DNA from: Staphylococcus warneri
GTDB taxonomy: Bacteria > Bacillota > Bacilli > Staphylococcales > Staphylococcaceae
Reading direction: 5' to 3'
Length of the DNA stretch: 64,000 nt
Assembly: GCF_900636385.1 (NCBI RefSeq)
Contig: NZ_LR134269.1
Coordinates: forward strand, 1,860,001-1,924,000
Part shown: positions 1 through 10,651 of the stretch, piece after piece
Layout: each line of letters opens with the position of its first letter
Position numbering within the stretch: position 1 is the stretch's first letter
Notes under the pieces: generated by a model
What the model was told of the DNA's origin: nothing
The model's input: the letters and a program-made list of their open reading frames with translations, nothing else
Database searches by the model: none
Made by a program: the position numbers and the translations under genes

Positions 1-1
1 T

Positions 2-1333
2 ACCGGAACACGTGATATTAAGAAATTAGGTGGTTTATTAACTATTATGCCTATATCGTTCACAATCACCGTTATTACTTCATTAAGTATGGCAGGCGTA
101 CCACCTTTTAATGGCTTTCTATCTAAAGAGAAATTCTTAGAAGCAGTCATTGAGTTAACACACGCACATGTGATGAGTCTTAATACATTAGGCGTCATCT
201 TCCCAATACTTGCAATTGTCGGAAGTATTTTTACATTTGTCTATTCAATTAAATTTATAATGCATATATTCTTTGGAGAATATAAACCTAATCAATTACC
301 ACAACAAGCTCATGAAGCTTCTATATTAATGCTTATTTCACCATCAATATTAGCTATATTAGTTATTATTTTGGGTTTATTCCCAGGAATATTGACACAA
401 TCTATTATTGAACCAGCGACAACATCAATGAGTCAAACGACTCAAGTAAATGCCGAGTTCCATTTATTCCACGGTATAACACCTGCATTTATGACTACAA
501 TTGGTATCTATATCGTCGGTATTATACTCATCATAACGTTTGCTTATTGGATTAAATTATTACAGTCACAACCTAATCAACTGACACTTAATTATTGGTA
601 CGATCGTACTGGTAAAATAATGCCAACGTATTCTAAAAATATGACAAATAGCTATGTAACTGAATCTTCTCGAAATAATCTTGTGATTATCTTTGGTTTA
701 TTAATTTTATTAACTACAGTTATTTTATTAAGCGTGCCATTCACAATTAATTTTAAAGATGTCAGTCACATTAGAATATTTGAAGTAGGTATTATTGTAT
801 TGCTTGTCATTGCCTCGTTCTTAATTATCTTTGCTAAATCTCGTTTATTTAGCATTATTATGTTAAGTGCTGTCGGTTATTCTGTTTCAGTGTTGTTTAT
901 ATTCTTTAAGGCACCTGACCTAGCGTTAACACAATTTGTCGTAGAATCAATTTCTACCGCGTTATTTTTACTATGTTTCTATTTCTTGCCTAACCTTAAC
1001 CGTTACAACGAAACACGATCATTTAAAGTTACAAATGCTTTAATTTCTGCTGGAGTTGGTCTTGTTGTTACAATCTTAGGGCTAATTGCGTATGGTAATA
1101 GACATTTCGAATCAATCACTCACTATTATCAAAATCATGTTTACGATCTTGCTTCAGGTAAAAACATGGTTAATGTTATTTTAGTGGATTTCCGTGGCAT
1201 GGATACTTTATTCGAATCATCAGTATTAGGTATCGCAGGTTTAGGTATTTATACAATGATTAAATTACGTATGAAACATCAACATCGTTCAGAAACAAGT
1301 GAGGTGAAACGTCATGAACAGACAGAAAAATGA
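2..1333 (+). CDS. mnhA: Na+/H+ antiporter subunit A, MnhA/MrpA (5' truncated by window edge)
   Basis: Large membrane subunit of the Mrp/Mnh multisubunit Na+/H+ antiporter, related to complex I NuoL. The frame is open from base 2, ahead of the first ATG at 47, so this is the C-terminal ~443 residues of a protein I remember as about 800 aa. A proton-antiporter-like helix pair with the motif AGVPPFNGF lies at the start; further helices and the MrpA-specific C-terminal domain follow. Its end overlaps mnhB by 20 bases, so the operon is translationally coupled. The family exports Na+ in exchange for protons, supporting pH and salt homeostasis. The promoter lies outside the window. Confidence 0.93.
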   Translation, partial: TGTRDIKKLGGLLTIMPISFTITVITSLSMAGVPPFNGFLSKEKFLEAVIELTHAHVMSLNTLGVIFPILAIVGSIFTFVYSIKFIMHIFFGEYKPNQLPQQAHEASILMLISPSILAILVIILGLFPGILTQSIIEPATTSMSQTTQVNAEFHLFHGITPAFMTTIGIYIVGIILIITFAYWIKLLQSQPNQLTLNYWYDRTGKIMPTYSKNMTNSYVTESSRNNLVIIFGLLILLTTVILLSVPFTINFKDVSHIRIFEVGIIVLLVIASFLIIFAKSRLFSIIMLSAVGYSVSVLFIFFKAPDLALTQFVVESISTALFLLCFYFLPNLNRYNETRSFKVTNALISAGVGLVVTILGLIAYGNRHFESITHYYQNHVYDLASGKNMVNVILVDFRGMDTLFESSVLGIAGLGIYTMIKLRMKHQHRSETSEVKRHEQTEK

Positions 1334-1742
1334 TTTGATGTTCCAATATACAGCAGTCATCATTTTCTTCATGGTTATGATGTTCGGTTTTTCACTATTT
1401 CTAGCAGGTCACTATACACCAGGTGGCGGTTTCGTTGGAGGTTTATTATTCTCAAGCGCCTTGGTTGTGATTGCTATTGCTTTTGATATCAAGACAATGA
1501 GACGTATTTTTCCAATAGATTTTAAAATATTAATTGGTATCGGATTATTATTTTGCGTTGGTACTCCAATGGCAAGTTGGTTTATGTCCAACAACTTTTT
1601 TACACATGTCACATTTGACATACCTATTCCAATGCTAGCGCCCATGCATATGACTACCGCTGTATTCTTTGATTTCGGTGTCTTATGTGCCGTAGTTGGA
1701 ACTGTAATGACTATTATTTTATCGATTGGAGAGAACGAATAG
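1314..1742 (+). CDS. mnhB: Na+/H+ antiporter subunit B, MnhB
   Basis: 142-aa membrane protein with about four helices and the MnhB signature [12 protein letters not shown] near residues 31-42. In the Mrp complex, MrpB packs beside the A subunit and resembles its C-terminal extension. The ATG lies inside the end of mnhA (20-base overlap), and the stop TAG shares one base with the GTG start of mnhC. The overlaps point to strict stoichiometric translation of the complex. Length and order are typical of staphylococcal mnh operons. Confidence 0.95.
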   Translation: MNRQKNDLMFQYTAVIIFFMVMMFGFSLFLAGHYTPGGGFVGGLLFSSALVVIAIAFDIKTMRRIFPIDFKILIGIGLLFCVGTPMASWFMSNNFFTHVTFDIPIPMLAPMHMTTAVFFDFGVLCAVVGTVMTIILSIGENE

Positions 1743-2089
1743 TGGAAATTATAATGATATTTGTTAGTGGTATCCTCACAGCAATCAGCGTCTATCTCGT
1801 TTTGTCTAAGAGTTTGATACGAATCATTATGGGGACGACACTACTAACACACGCAGCAAATTTATTTCTAATAACTATGGGCGGATTAAAACATGGCAAA
1901 GCACCTATTTATGAAAAAGGTACGCAAAGCTATGTTGATCCAATTCCACAAGCACTGATATTAACAGCCATCGTTATCGCTTTTGCTACTACTGCTTTCT
2001 TTTTAGTTTTAGCATTTAGAACTTATAAAGAACTTGGTACAGATAACGTTGAAAGTATGAAAGGAGTTCCAGAAGATGTCAGAGAGTAA
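1742..2089 (+). CDS. mnhC: Na+/H+ antiporter subunit C, MnhC (GTG start)
   Basis: Small NuoK-like subunit of 115 residues with three membrane helices. I chose the GTG at 1742 (protein begins MEIIMIF) rather than the longer frame opening at 1685, because 1685 runs deep inside mnhB and the shorter product matches the ~113-aa length I know for staphylococcal MnhC. The GTG shares a base with the mnhB stop codon. The 3' end overlaps mnhD by 14 bases. Confidence 0.92.
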   Translation: MEIIMIFVSGILTAISVYLVLSKSLIRIIMGTTLLTHAANLFLITMGGLKHGKAPIYEKGTQSYVDPIPQALILTAIVIAFATTAFFLVLAFRTYKELGTDNVESMKGVPEDVRE

Positions 2090-3575
2090 TATGTTAGCTC
2101 TAACTTTAGTTGTACCAATTCTGACGGCAATATTACTCGTCTTCATTGGAAAAAGACCGCATATCAAACGTTATGTCGCATTAGCAGGTACAATGATTAC
2201 ATTAATTATTGCAATACTTAATTTAAAAAATGTCTTACAAGACGGACCTATTAAATTAGAATTAGGTTCATGGAAAGCACCATATAGTATCGTTTTTGTA
2301 TTAGATATTTTTAGTGCCCTATTGATTATTACGAGTATTATCATTACCGCACTCATTATTTTATATTCATATCAATCTATTGGTGTTGAAAGAGAAACGT
2401 TTTATTATTATTTTTCTATTATGTTTATGCTTATTGGTATCATCGGTGCATTTACAACAGGTGATATTTTTAACTTATTCGTATTCTTTGAAGTATTCTT
2501 AATGTCATCCTACTGTTTATTAGTTATTGGTACGACAAAGATTCAATTACAAGAAACGATTAAGTATATTCTAGTCAATGTTGTATCGTCATCATTCTTT
2601 GTTATGGGTGTAGCAATACTATACTCTGTAGTAGGCACATTAAATTTAGCGCATATTAGTCAACGTTTAAATGATTTATCAACACATGAAAGTGGCTTAG
2701 TAAACATTGTATTTATATTATTTATATTTGTCTTTGCTACAAAAGCTGGTGTCTTCCCTATGTATGTTTGGTTACCAGGCGCATACTATGCTCCACCTTT
2801 CGCTATTATTGCATTCTTCGGTGCGTTATTAACGAAAGTCGGTGTTTATGCAATTGCTAGAACTTTAAGCTTATTCTTTAACAATACAGTAAGTTTTTCT
2901 CACTATGTCATTTTATTCCTAGCTATTATGACGATTATATTTGGTTGTGTAGGCGCAATAGCATACTACGATACGAAGAAAATCATTCTATACAATATTA
3001 TGATTGCTGTTGGCGTTATTTTAGTTGGCGTAGCTATGATGAATGAAGCAGGTATGATAGGTGCTATTTATTACACTATTCATGATATGTTGGTAAAAGC
3101 ATCACTATTCTTACTCATTGGAGTCATGTATAAAATCACTAAAACTACTGATTTACGTCAGTTTGGTGGTTTAATTAAACAATATCCAGTACTAGGTTGG
3201 ACCTTTTTCATTGCTGCTTTAAGTCTTGCCGGAATTCCACCTTTAAGTGGTTTTTATGGAAAGCTATATATTGTACAAGCTACATTTGAAAAAGGCTTTT
3301 ACATCACTGGTATCGTTGTCTTATTATCAAGTTTAGTTGTCTTATATTCAGTCATAAGAATTTTCTTAAAAGGATTTTTCGGAGAACCGAAAGGGTATGA
3401 CATCACAACTAAAGCAAATACGTTTGGTATGACTACCGTATCTATTGTAGCTGTGATTATTACTGTGATATTCGGTTTATCAGCAGATGTGTTATACCCT
3501 ATCATTAAAGAAGGCGCAACAACATTCTACGATCCAACTGTTTATATCAATAGCGTATTGGGGGGTAAATCATAA
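2076..3575 (+). CDS. mnhD: Na+/H+ antiporter subunit D, MnhD
   Basis: 499-aa proton-translocating subunit, homologous to complex I NuoM/NuoN, with about 14 predicted helices. It shows the conserved lysines expected in antiporter-like subunits within LLTKVGVYA and [10 protein letters not shown], and the motif [13 protein letters not shown], repeating the AGxPP feature of MnhA. Start and stop both overlap neighbours (mnhC by 14 bases, mnhE by one). With MnhA it forms the ion path of the complex. Confidence 0.95.
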   Translation: MSESNMLALTLVVPILTAILLVFIGKRPHIKRYVALAGTMITLIIAILNLKNVLQDGPIKLELGSWKAPYSIVFVLDIFSALLIITSIIITALIILYSYQSIGVERETFYYYFSIMFMLIGIIGAFTTGDIFNLFVFFEVFLMSSYCLLVIGTTKIQLQETIKYILVNVVSSSFFVMGVAILYSVVGTLNLAHISQRLNDLSTHESGLVNIVFILFIFVFATKAGVFPMYVWLPGAYYAPPFAIIAFFGALLTKVGVYAIARTLSLFFNNTVSFSHYVILFLAIMTIIFGCVGAIAYYDTKKIILYNIMIAVGVILVGVAMMNEAGMIGAIYYTIHDMLVKASLFLLIGVMYKITKTTDLRQFGGLIKQYPVLGWTFFIAALSLAGIPPLSGFYGKLYIVQATFEKGFYITGIVVLLSSLVVLYSVIRIFLKGFFGEPKGYDITTKANTFGMTTVSIVAVIITVIFGLSADVLYPIIKEGATTFYDPTVYINSVLGGKS

Positions 3576-4054
3576 TGGCAGTCCAAATTGTTATCAATTT
3601 ATTAGTCTCAATCATTTGGTTACTAATTTCTGATAGTTATACACTTAACAATTTCGTATTAGGCTATCTATTTGGTCTCATTTTAGTTTACCTACTCCAC
3701 CGTGTGATGCCTGGTAAGTTTTATCTAGTACGTATTTATAGAATGATTAAATTAGTTTTCATTTTCTTATTAGAATTGATTAAGGCAAATTTAGATGTGT
3801 TGAAAATTATTTTAAAACCACATATTTCAAATAAACCTGGATTTTTTGTCTATCACACAGATTTGAAAACGGATTGGCAAATAGTACTACTTTCTAATCT
3901 CATTACACTAACACCAGGTACTGTCGTACTTGGCATTAGCGATGACCGTACGAAAATTTATATCCATGCCATTGACTTTAGTACTACTGAAGAAGAAACA
4001 GAAGGTATCAAATCTTCATTAGAAAAAGTAGTTAGAGAGGTGGGCGAACAATAA
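3575..4054 (+). CDS. mnhE: Na+/H+ antiporter subunit E, MnhE
   Basis: 159-aa subunit with two or three N-terminal helices followed by a cytoplasmic domain containing [12 protein letters not shown], the hallmark of MrpE. MrpE has no complex I counterpart and is peripheral to the ion path in known Mrp structures. The ATG overlaps the last base of mnhD, and the stop overlaps the first base of mnhF, so it sits firmly in the coupled operon. Confidence 0.95.
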   Translation: MAVQIVINLLVSIIWLLISDSYTLNNFVLGYLFGLILVYLLHRVMPGKFYLVRIYRMIKLVFIFLLELIKANLDVLKIILKPHISNKPGFFVYHTDLKTDWQIVLLSNLITLTPGTVVLGISDDRTKIYIHAIDFSTTEEETEGIKSSLEKVVREVGEQ

Positions 4055-4347
4055 TGATTACCAAAACATTAATAATTATTGCATTAGTCATTGTCGTATT
4101 ATCGATGCTAGCAATGTTAGTTAGAGTTATTTTAGGCCCCTCTCTAGCCGACAGAGTGGTTGCCTTAGATGCAATGGGACTACAGTTGATGGCAGTCATT
4201 GCTCTTTTTAGTATTTTAATGGATATCAAATATATGATTGTGGTTATCCTACTAGTTGGTATTTTAGCCTTTTTAGGTACTGCTGTATTTTCAAAATTCA
4301 TGGATAAAGGTAAGGTGATTGAACATGATCGAAACCATCATCATTAG
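4054..4347 (+). CDS. mnhF: Na+/H+ antiporter subunit F, MnhF
   Basis: 97-aa, three-helix subunit with the family motif [16 protein letters not shown] around residues 24-39. It overlaps mnhE by one base and mnhG by 29 bases. The C-terminus is His-rich (RNHHH), as in other staphylococcal MnhF. It has no catalytic residues of its own and is structural within the Mrp complex. Confidence 0.95.
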   Translation: MITKTLIIIALVIVVLSMLAMLVRVILGPSLADRVVALDAMGLQLMAVIALFSILMDIKYMIVVILLVGILAFLGTAVFSKFMDKGKVIEHDRNHHH

Positions 4348-4681
4348 TATTTCAATTATCTTAATTATGATTGGTGCACTCATTAGTGCAGTAGCAGCTA
4401 TTGGATTATTGAGACTTGAAGATGTTTATTCACGTGCACATGCCGCAGGAAAAGCATCTACTTTAGGTGCAATGAGTTTGTTATTTGGGGCCTTTTTATA
4501 CTTTATTGTCAAAGATGGTTATACAAATATGCAGTTGATTATAGGTATTATCTTTGTTCTTATCACTGGTCCACTTTCAAGTCATATGATTATGAAAGCA
4601 GCCTACAATATTAAAACACCGTACAGTAAAAATACTAAACTAGATGAAATCAAAGACGATTTAAAAGATAAAAAATTATAG
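4319..4681 (+). CDS. mnhG: Na+/H+ antiporter subunit G, MnhG
   Basis: 120-aa terminal subunit with three helices and the MrpG motif [14 protein letters not shown] near residues 31-44. It begins inside mnhF, and a strong hairpin terminator follows eight bases after the stop, ending the operon. This seven-gene set is the mnh1-type cluster (subunit A carries its own long C-terminal domain), judged by gene order and neighbourhood. Confidence 0.94.
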   Translation: MNMIETIIISISIILIMIGALISAVAAIGLLRLEDVYSRAHAAGKASTLGAMSLLFGAFLYFIVKDGYTNMQLIIGIIFVLITGPLSSHMIMKAAYNIKTPYSKNTKLDEIKDDLKDKKL

Positions 4682-4688
4682 AAACAAA

Positions 4689-4731
4689 AAGCCAACCGAG
4701 ATGTTATGCATCAACCGGTTGGCTTTTTTAT
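4689..4731. terminator. Bidirectional terminator between mnhG and bioB
   Basis: Stem AGCCAACCG / CGGTTGGCT with a 17-base loop, flanked by A-rich sequence on the left and T-rich on the right, so it can end mnhG (+) and bioB (-). Confidence 0.85.
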
Positions 4732-4742
4732 TAGTAATCAAT

Positions 4743-5720
4743 TTATGAGTTATCGTTATTGACTATATCTATTTCAAATCCTAAATCTTCTAACATGTCG
4801 TAATCCAATTGATTGGGTTGTCCCCCAGTAATTAAATAGTCTCCAACAAAAATTGAATTAGCAGCTTGTAAGGCTAAGGGCTGTAGTGACCTTAAATTCA
4901 CCTCTCGTCCACCTGCTATTCTTATTTCCTTAGACGGATTGATTAATCTAAACATCGCAATAATTCTTAAACACTTGATTGGATTTAACTCATCCATATC
5001 TCCAAATTTAGTACCTTTAATCGGGTGTAAAAAATTAATAGGTATACTATCAGCATCAATCTTTTTTAATGCTAAGGCCATATCAATGATATCTTCATTT
5101 GATTCTCCCATACCACATATTACACCTGAACAAGGTGATATATGATGTCGTTTCATAATCTCAACTGTATTAACACGATCTCTATACGTATGCGTTGTCA
5201 CTACATTGTCGTGGTATCGTTCGCTCGTATTAAGGTTATGATTATAACGATCGACACCAGCATTTTTTAACCGTTCAGCTTGTTCTTCATTTGTTAATCC
5301 TAGACACGCACAAATTTTTAATTGAGGATGGATACTTTTAATTTCTTCTACTGTATCACAAATATGTGTAACTTCTTTATCACTTGGACCACGGCCACTC
5401 ATCACAATGCAATATGTTCCAATTTGATGTTCTTGCGCTACATTGGCACCATCTTTTATCTGTTCTTTATCAACCAAACGATATCTTTGTTTTTGCTTTA
5501 TTTCTCTAGATTGACCACAATAGCCACAGTCTTCAGGACAAATACCACTTTTAGCATTTAATATCATATTTAATTTAACACGTTTCCCATAGTAATGCTT
5601 TCTAATGTTATACGCTTCATGTAATAAATCAAATGTATCAAAATGTTCATCTTCAAATATATGTATCCACTCTTCTTTAGAAAGATGCTCATTGTTTAAA
5701 ATTCGTTCTGATAATGTCAT
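4743..5720 (-). CDS. bioB: Biotin synthase BioB
   Basis: Radical-SAM enzyme that inserts sulfur into dethiobiotin, the last step of biotin synthesis. The 325-aa protein carries [11 protein letters not shown] with the three cluster cysteines C61, C65 and C68. The auxiliary-cluster region and the typical (beta/alpha)8 segments follow, and length is normal. No other bio gene is adjacent, so bioB stands alone between mnhG and an FAD enzyme. A BirA-type inverted repeat overlaps its promoter 67 bases upstream of the ATG, so repression by biotinyl-AMP-bound BirA is expected. The strain may make biotin only if other bio genes lie elsewhere, or may use imported dethiobiotin. Confidence 0.95.
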   Translation of the reverse strand: MTLSERILNNEHLSKEEWIHIFEDEHFDTFDLLHEAYNIRKHYYGKRVKLNMILNAKSGICPEDCGYCGQSREIKQKQRYRLVDKEQIKDGANVAQEHQIGTYCIVMSGRGPSDKEVTHICDTVEEIKSIHPQLKICACLGLTNEEQAERLKNAGVDRYNHNLNTSERYHDNVVTTHTYRDRVNTVEIMKRHHISPCSGVICGMGESNEDIIDMALALKKIDADSIPINFLHPIKGTKFGDMDELNPIKCLRIIAMFRLINPSKEIRIAGGREVNLRSLQPLALQAANSIFVGDYLITGGQPNQLDYDMLEDLGFEIDIVNNDNS

Positions 5721-5781
5721 CAGAAATCCCCCTCCTACAAAAAGTAATCATTTAATATATCTAAAATCATCAACTTATTTT

Positions 5782-5819
5782 AGTATAATGTAAACTTTTC
5801 ACAATTTAAAGTTTACATT
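5782..5819 (-). promoter_or_regulatory. BirA operator overlapping the bioB promoter
   Basis: Perfect inverted repeat AATGTAAAC-N15-GTTTACATT (5787-5819), the layout of Firmicutes BirA boxes. On the minus strand a -10-like TATACT (5782-5787) abuts it, so bound BirA would block RNA polymerase at bioB. Position and symmetry are directly seen; the binding protein is inferred. Confidence 0.8.
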
Positions 5820-5936
5820 TAGTTTAATGAGGCATACACCACTTTTATTTGAAAATTGTATTCATACTGAGAATATGCTACAATTTTATAAATCGAAATA
5901 ATTACGTTTTATAACAATTAGGAAAGAGTTGATAGT

Positions 5937-7097
5937 ATGCATTGGACAATTATTGGTGGTGGCATTCAAGGGACAACGATAGCTTTAAAATTAAGACAGG
6001 CTGGTTTAGACGCTAAAGATTTAACGATTATTGATCCTTATCGTACATTGTGCGAACAATTTAATAGTTATACACATCGTATTAGTATGCCTTTTTTAAG
6101 ATCACCTTTTGTACACCATATACACCCAAAACCATTTCATTTAAAACAATATGCTAAATTAAATCAGTATACAGGTGCTACTTATGGACCTTATAAACGT
6201 CCTCAACGCGATATGTTCATGCATCATGCCCATGAACTCATCCATCAATATCGCTTGAATGAAAGTCATATACGAGGTTCAGTAAAGCATATACATCGCA
6301 ATCATCAACAACAATGGGAATTAGAATTAAATGATGGTCGAATAATGTCAACGCAGTATTTAATTATTGCTCATGGTTGTAATCATCGTGCCTACATTCC
6401 AGAAATGTTTCAACAGCAACCTGATATTCAACATATTTTTGATGAAGAAGAATCACAAATTAAAGAACAACAAACATCTCATGTTGTAGGTAGTGGTATA
6501 TCTGCTGCGCATTTAGTACTAAAATTAATTAATAATGATGACAGTAAAACAATACATTTATGGCTTAATAAAGATATTGAAATTCATGACTTTGACGCTG
6601 ATCCAGGATGGTTAGGTCCCAAGAATATGAACACATTCTTAAATATTGATTCTTCTGAAGAACGAATGCGTATTATACAAACAGAACGTCATAAAGGTTC
6701 GATGCCTCATGAATTATACCTACGATTAAAGAAAAAGATGAGCCAAGGTCGTTTAATCATTCATAAAAATGAGATTGAAGATATTAAAAATCATCATATC
6801 ATTACGTCAAATGGCAATATGTATTATGATCATATCTTGTTGGCTACAGGTTTTGAAAATACTGTAATGTCACAACCTATGATTCAAGATTTAGTTTTAC
6901 AATGCAACGCCCCGATTACGCAATGTGGTTTTCCAGACATAACACATGAACTAGAATGGTTACCTCATTTATTCGTAGCAGGAGGCTTAGCTGATTTAGA
7001 ACTAGGGCCTTTTGGTAGAAACATTATGGGTGGTAGAGAGGCATCAGAAAGAATTTACCAAGCATTTATTCGTCTACAAAAACAACTCGCATCATAA
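5937..7097 (+). CDS. FAD/NAD(P)-binding oxidoreductase
   Basis: 386-aa flavoprotein. An N-terminal Rossmann motif GGGIQG sits at residues 7-12, a second dinucleotide motif GSGISAAH at 185-192, and a C-terminal ATGFE motif closes the FAD fold. This two-Rossmann layout is that of flavin monooxygenase or lysine/ornithine N-hydroxylase-like proteins. The substrate cannot be read from sequence. A conserved homologue near mnh is present in S. aureus as I recall. It is monocistronic and ends in its own terminator. Confidence 0.8.
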   Translation: MHWTIIGGGIQGTTIALKLRQAGLDAKDLTIIDPYRTLCEQFNSYTHRISMPFLRSPFVHHIHPKPFHLKQYAKLNQYTGATYGPYKRPQRDMFMHHAHELIHQYRLNESHIRGSVKHIHRNHQQQWELELNDGRIMSTQYLIIAHGCNHRAYIPEMFQQQPDIQHIFDEEESQIKEQQTSHVVGSGISAAHLVLKLINNDDSKTIHLWLNKDIEIHDFDADPGWLGPKNMNTFLNIDSSEERMRIIQTERHKGSMPHELYLRLKKKMSQGRLIIHKNEIEDIKNHHIITSNGNMYYDHILLATGFENTVMSQPMIQDLVLQCNAPITQCGFPDITHELEWLPHLFVAGGLADLELGPFGRNIMGGREASERIYQAFIRLQKQLAS

Positions 7098-7104
7098 AAT
7101 AAAT

Positions 7105-7140
7105 AAAAGCTACCGCTTCAAAACGAAACGGTAGCTTTTA
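7105..7140. terminator. Bidirectional terminator after FAD oxidoreductase and thioesterase
   Basis: Stem AAAAGCTACCG / CGGTAGCTTTT with A and T runs on its flanks; it serves both convergent genes. Confidence 0.85.
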
Positions 7141-7141
7141 T

Positions 7142-7516
7142 TTATTTCAAGGCTTTAATAGCCATTGTTCCTCGCATTATACTGATTAACTGATTATTGT
7201 CATCTTTAATTTCAATATTCCATACTTGTGTTGATTTGCCTTGATGAATAATGGTGGCAATTGCAATGACTTTACCTTCTTTAACAGAATGAATATGATT
7301 GGCATTCATCTCTAAACCTAATGGAATATATTTAGAAGTATCAATTAAGTTTGCTGCAGCTAACGAGCATGCAGTTTCACCTAAAGCTAAACTTGCGCCA
7401 CCATGTAGATAACCAAATGGTTGTTTCACTTTATCTGTTACTGGCATTGAAATGACAACTTTACCTTCTTCTTCAATTTCAACATTCATTTCAAATGTTT
7501 CTAATAAATTGGTCAA
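7142..7516 (-). CDS. PaaI/MenI-type hot-dog acyl-CoA thioesterase
   Basis: 124-aa single hot-dog domain protein. The motif GYLHGGASLALGE contains the H38-G39-G40 turn and Glu47, expected to be the catalytic acid/base in this family. Relatives hydrolyse phenylacetyl-, benzoyl- or 1,4-dihydroxy-2-naphthoyl-CoA. A role in menaquinone synthesis (MenI-like) is possible but not shown by context. It lies 21 bases after the antiporter-like gene on the same strand, so the two are probably cotranscribed. Confidence 0.8.
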   Translation of the reverse strand: MTNLLETFEMNVEIEEEGKVVISMPVTDKVKQPFGYLHGGASLALGETACSLAAANLIDTSKYIPLGLEMNANHIHSVKEGKVIAIATIIHQGKSTQVWNIEIKDDNNQLISIMRGTMAIKALK

Positions 7517-7537
7517 CCTAACACTCCTCTTTTTATA

Positions 7538-8854
7538 CTATAATACCATGGCTGCAATCGTACCAAAAATAATTAATGGGATATTGTAGAATAAAAAGTT
7601 TGGGATACAAGTATCTCTAATATGATCGTGTTGACCATCCATATTTAATCCTGCCGTAGGTCCTAATGTAGAATCACTTGCAGGTGAACCTGAATCACCT
7701 AAGGCACTAGCTGTACCAATTAACGCTATTAATGCCATTGTATCTAAACCAATAGATGCACCAAATGGAATAAACAATGAGGCGATAATCGGTATAGTTG
7801 CAAATGAAGAACCTATGCCTAACGTCACAATCAATCCGATAATGTACATCACTACAATACTAATTAACTTGTGGTCTCCAGTGATACTAGTTAAACTTTT
7901 AACTAAACTATCAATATCTCCAGTAGCATTCATAACACCAGCAAAACCATTGGCCGTTAAAATAACCACTCCAATATAGGCCATGATTTTAATACCATCG
8001 ACAAATTGCTCGTCTAATTCATACCAACTATATGCACGTGATACGAAGAAAACAAGTACACCTGCTAAGGCACCAAAAATCATTGAATCTGTTAATGTTT
8101 GTACTATAAATGTCGCTAAAATGGCAATGACAGTTACGACTAATATATATGGTTTTAGTTCAGTAACAGTTGCTCTATCATTAATATTTCTTTCTTCATA
8201 CTTTCTAGGCTTACGATAGTATATTAGTCCTAAAATCAGACCTACAATATAGCCCATTGAAGGAATAAGCATTGCTTTCCAAATCATATTAAATTCGATA
8301 GGATGGTGCGCCTTTTGGAACCCACTTTGAATAATTTGGTGGAATATTTGACCAAATCCATATGGTAGTAATACATATGGCCAACATAAACCAAATCCAA
8401 TAACTAAACCAATCAAACGTCTATCCATATTTAAATCATTGAATAGACTTAATAATGGCGGTATTACAATTGGAATAAATGCTATATGTACAGGTATCAA
8501 GTTCTGACTCATAATACTCATTGCTAAAAGCGCAATGATAATAATCACTTTCACTTTAATTCTTGAAAGTCGACTATTTTCAGAGTGAATGGCCTTAATA
8601 ATTTTACCAACTAAGTAATCGGTAATACCACTATAGGAAATTAAAGCAGCAAATCCCCCTAATAATGCATAACTCAGTGCGACTTCAGCACCATCAACTA
8701 TATTTTTACCAAATATATTAATGACTTTTTCAAGGCTCATGCCTGATAGCATACCACCAACTAAAGCACTGATAAATAAACTAATGACAACATTCAACCT
8801 ACATAAACATAAAATAATCATTAAAATAACAGCAATCACTACTGCATTAATCAT
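7538..8854 (-). CDS. Na+/H+ antiporter family membrane carrier (YuiF-like)
   Basis: Polytopic membrane protein of 438 aa with about 11-12 helices, of the Na_H_antiport type related to NhaC and to B. subtilis YuiF. It contains the motif GDSGSPASDSTLGPTAGLNMDGQHDH near the C-terminal third, split here for description as GDSGSPASDSTLGPTAG plus the following polar loop. I start it at the ATG at 8854, because an upstream in-frame ATG (8866) lies inside the AAAGGATGG ribosome site. The substrate is uncertain; some relatives are amino-acid carriers. Confidence 0.75.
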   Translation of the reverse strand: MINAVVIAVILMIILCLCRLNVVISLFISALVGGMLSGMSLEKVINIFGKNIVDGAEVALSYALLGGFAALISYSGITDYLVGKIIKAIHSENSRLSRIKVKVIIIIALLAMSIMSQNLIPVHIAFIPIVIPPLLSLFNDLNMDRRLIGLVIGFGLCWPYVLLPYGFGQIFHQIIQSGFQKAHHPIEFNMIWKAMLIPSMGYIVGLILGLIYYRKPRKYEERNINDRATVTELKPYILVVTVIAILATFIVQTLTDSMIFGALAGVLVFFVSRAYSWYELDEQFVDGIKIMAYIGVVILTANGFAGVMNATGDIDSLVKSLTSITGDHKLISIVVMYIIGLIVTLGIGSSFATIPIIASLFIPFGASIGLDTMALIALIGTASALGDSGSPASDSTLGPTAGLNMDGQHDHIRDTCIPNFLFYNIPLIIFGTIAAMVL

Positions 8855-8978
8855 ACGCAAAACCATCCTTTACTACTCTATCGAACTAAAGTATTTATGC
8901 ATAATATCATAGCAACTCAATATTATAAAGTCAATACGAAATTGAAATCTGGTTTAAATAACCCTTTCAAAAAATAAA

Positions 8979-9004
8979 AAAGGAAGCGCTAAGGCGCTTC
9001 CTTT
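8979..9004 (-). terminator. pepA terminator
   Basis: Stem AAAGGAAGCGC / GCGCTTCCTTT with a four-base loop, followed on the minus strand by a long T tract. Confidence 0.9.
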
Positions 9005-9009
9005 AATAA

Positions 9010-10491
9010 CTATAGTGATTTTAACCATTCAACAATCGTTGGAATCATATATCCTGTTGGGCCTTTCGGACCTTTATGTGACATTTTATTTGTCGTTGCC
9101 GGACCTGCAATATCAAAGTGCAAATGAGGCACTGAACCACTAAAATGACTAATAAATGAAGCGGCAAATAAGGCTTTACCTTGTCCATTTGTATGGTTGA
9201 CTAAGTCGGCGACATCACTATTTTTAATTAACTGTCTTTCTGTATTAGTGATAGGTAGTTCAAACACTTGTTCATCAACAGTTTTAGAAATGGTTAAAAT
9301 TGTATTTAATTGTTCTCTGGCATTTGATTCGAACGCTGCTGCCTTATCTTCACCCAGAGCTACAATTGCTGCACCTGTTAATGTAGCAAAATCTAAAATA
9401 ACTTGAGGCTGAAATTGAGTTGCATATGCAACAGCATCACCTAATACTAAACGACCTTCAGCATCTGTATTGAGTACTTCAACTGTTTCACCACTTAAAG
9501 CGGTATAAACGTCATCTGGCTTCATTGCCTTGTCATTAATCATATTTTCAGCAGAAGCTATGATACCTATAATATTAATGGGTAACGCTAATTGACGAGC
9601 AACCTCAATCATTGCAACAACATTTGCAGCGCCACACATATCAAATTTCATCGTTTGCATTCCTGTTTTACTTTTAATACTGTAACCACCTGAGTCATAG
9701 GTAATACCTTTTCCTACTAAAACAATTGGCTTCTCATTATTACGACCACCTTCATATCGCATCGTTATAACTCTAGGTTCGTGCATTGATCCTTTTCCTA
9801 CTGCATGTATCAATCCAAATCCTTCTGATTGTATTGACTGACCATCTTTAATATCTACCTTCACAGATGAGTCTTTAAAACGTTGTAAGACAAGCTCAGC
9901 AAAATATTGTGGTGTTAATAGATTAGGAGGTATTTGACTAAATTCACGCGCTAAATTAATTGCTTCTCCTATCGTTCTACCTTCTTGTATGTTAGTTTCA
10001 ATTTTCTCAAGGTCACGGTCAACATTTACGTATAAATCAGGTTGATAAGGTGCACGCTTATCAGATTTATAATTGTCAAACTGATAAATGGCTTGTTCAC
10101 TTTGTAAACCTAGCGTTTTAGTCACTACATCCTCTTCTATATGTGGACTTAAAAATGAGGTTAGTAACAATTCTGCTTCTGTGATATGTTCTTGTTTTAA
10201 AAACTGAAACACATTTCCCCAAATGATTAAATAATCAGCATAAGTTAATTCTTTAACATTACCTAATCCAACAGTAACAAGACGTTTAGGTTGTTGTTGA
10301 ATATAGATTATTGACGTCGCTAGTTTTCCAATTGCCCCCTGTATAATATGATTTTTCTTTAATACATTTAAGTCATCTATTAATGATTGTTCATGATACA
10401 CAATATCTTTTAATTGATTCATATGTTCAGGAACACCAATAATTAATGTTTGCATGTCATCTTGATTAGTAGAATTAATATGTATATTCAT
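9010..10491 (-). CDS. pepA: Leucyl aminopeptidase (M17 family)
   Basis: 493-aa cytosolic metallo-aminopeptidase that removes N-terminal residues during peptide turnover. The C-terminal catalytic domain shows KGITYDSGG (K261, D266), D284 in KFDMCGAAN, and the signature NTDAEGRL at 341-348 (D343, E345). Together these are the two-metal site and substrate lysine of the M17 family. The N-terminal 170 residues form the less conserved macro-like domain. It is monocistronic with its own terminator. Confidence 0.93.
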   Translation of the reverse strand: MNIHINSTNQDDMQTLIIGVPEHMNQLKDIVYHEQSLIDDLNVLKKNHIIQGAIGKLATSIIYIQQQPKRLVTVGLGNVKELTYADYLIIWGNVFQFLKQEHITEAELLLTSFLSPHIEEDVVTKTLGLQSEQAIYQFDNYKSDKRAPYQPDLYVNVDRDLEKIETNIQEGRTIGEAINLAREFSQIPPNLLTPQYFAELVLQRFKDSSVKVDIKDGQSIQSEGFGLIHAVGKGSMHEPRVITMRYEGGRNNEKPIVLVGKGITYDSGGYSIKSKTGMQTMKFDMCGAANVVAMIEVARQLALPINIIGIIASAENMINDKAMKPDDVYTALSGETVEVLNTDAEGRLVLGDAVAYATQFQPQVILDFATLTGAAIVALGEDKAAAFESNAREQLNTILTISKTVDEQVFELPITNTERQLIKNSDVADLVNHTNGQGKALFAASFISHFSGSVPHLHFDIAGPATTNKMSHKGPKGPTGYMIPTIVEWLKSL

Positions 10492-10605
10492 AATACGATC
10501 TCCTTTTGATAACTAATTCAAATCAACTACCTTTATAAGTGATACTCTTTAAAGCCACTCTTTATATAGTCGTAAAAACTATTATTTATATATAAGCATA
10601 CAAAA

Positions 10606-10635
10606 AAGCCTCCAAACTTTTAAGTAAGGAGGCTT
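10606..10635 (-). terminator. ndh terminator
   Basis: Stem AAGCCTCC / GGAGGCTT; on the minus strand it is followed by TTTTTTG. Confidence 0.88.
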
Positions 10636-10651
10636 CATTTATCATAAAAAG

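Noticed and set aside
1412-1645. 77-codon minus-strand frame inside mnhB
   Set aside because: Wholly antisense to a clear gene, no ribosome site, composition typical of a shadow frame.
4032-4301. 89-codon minus-strand frame over mnhF
   Set aside because: Mirror frame of a coding gene; Thr/Ile-rich with no domain.
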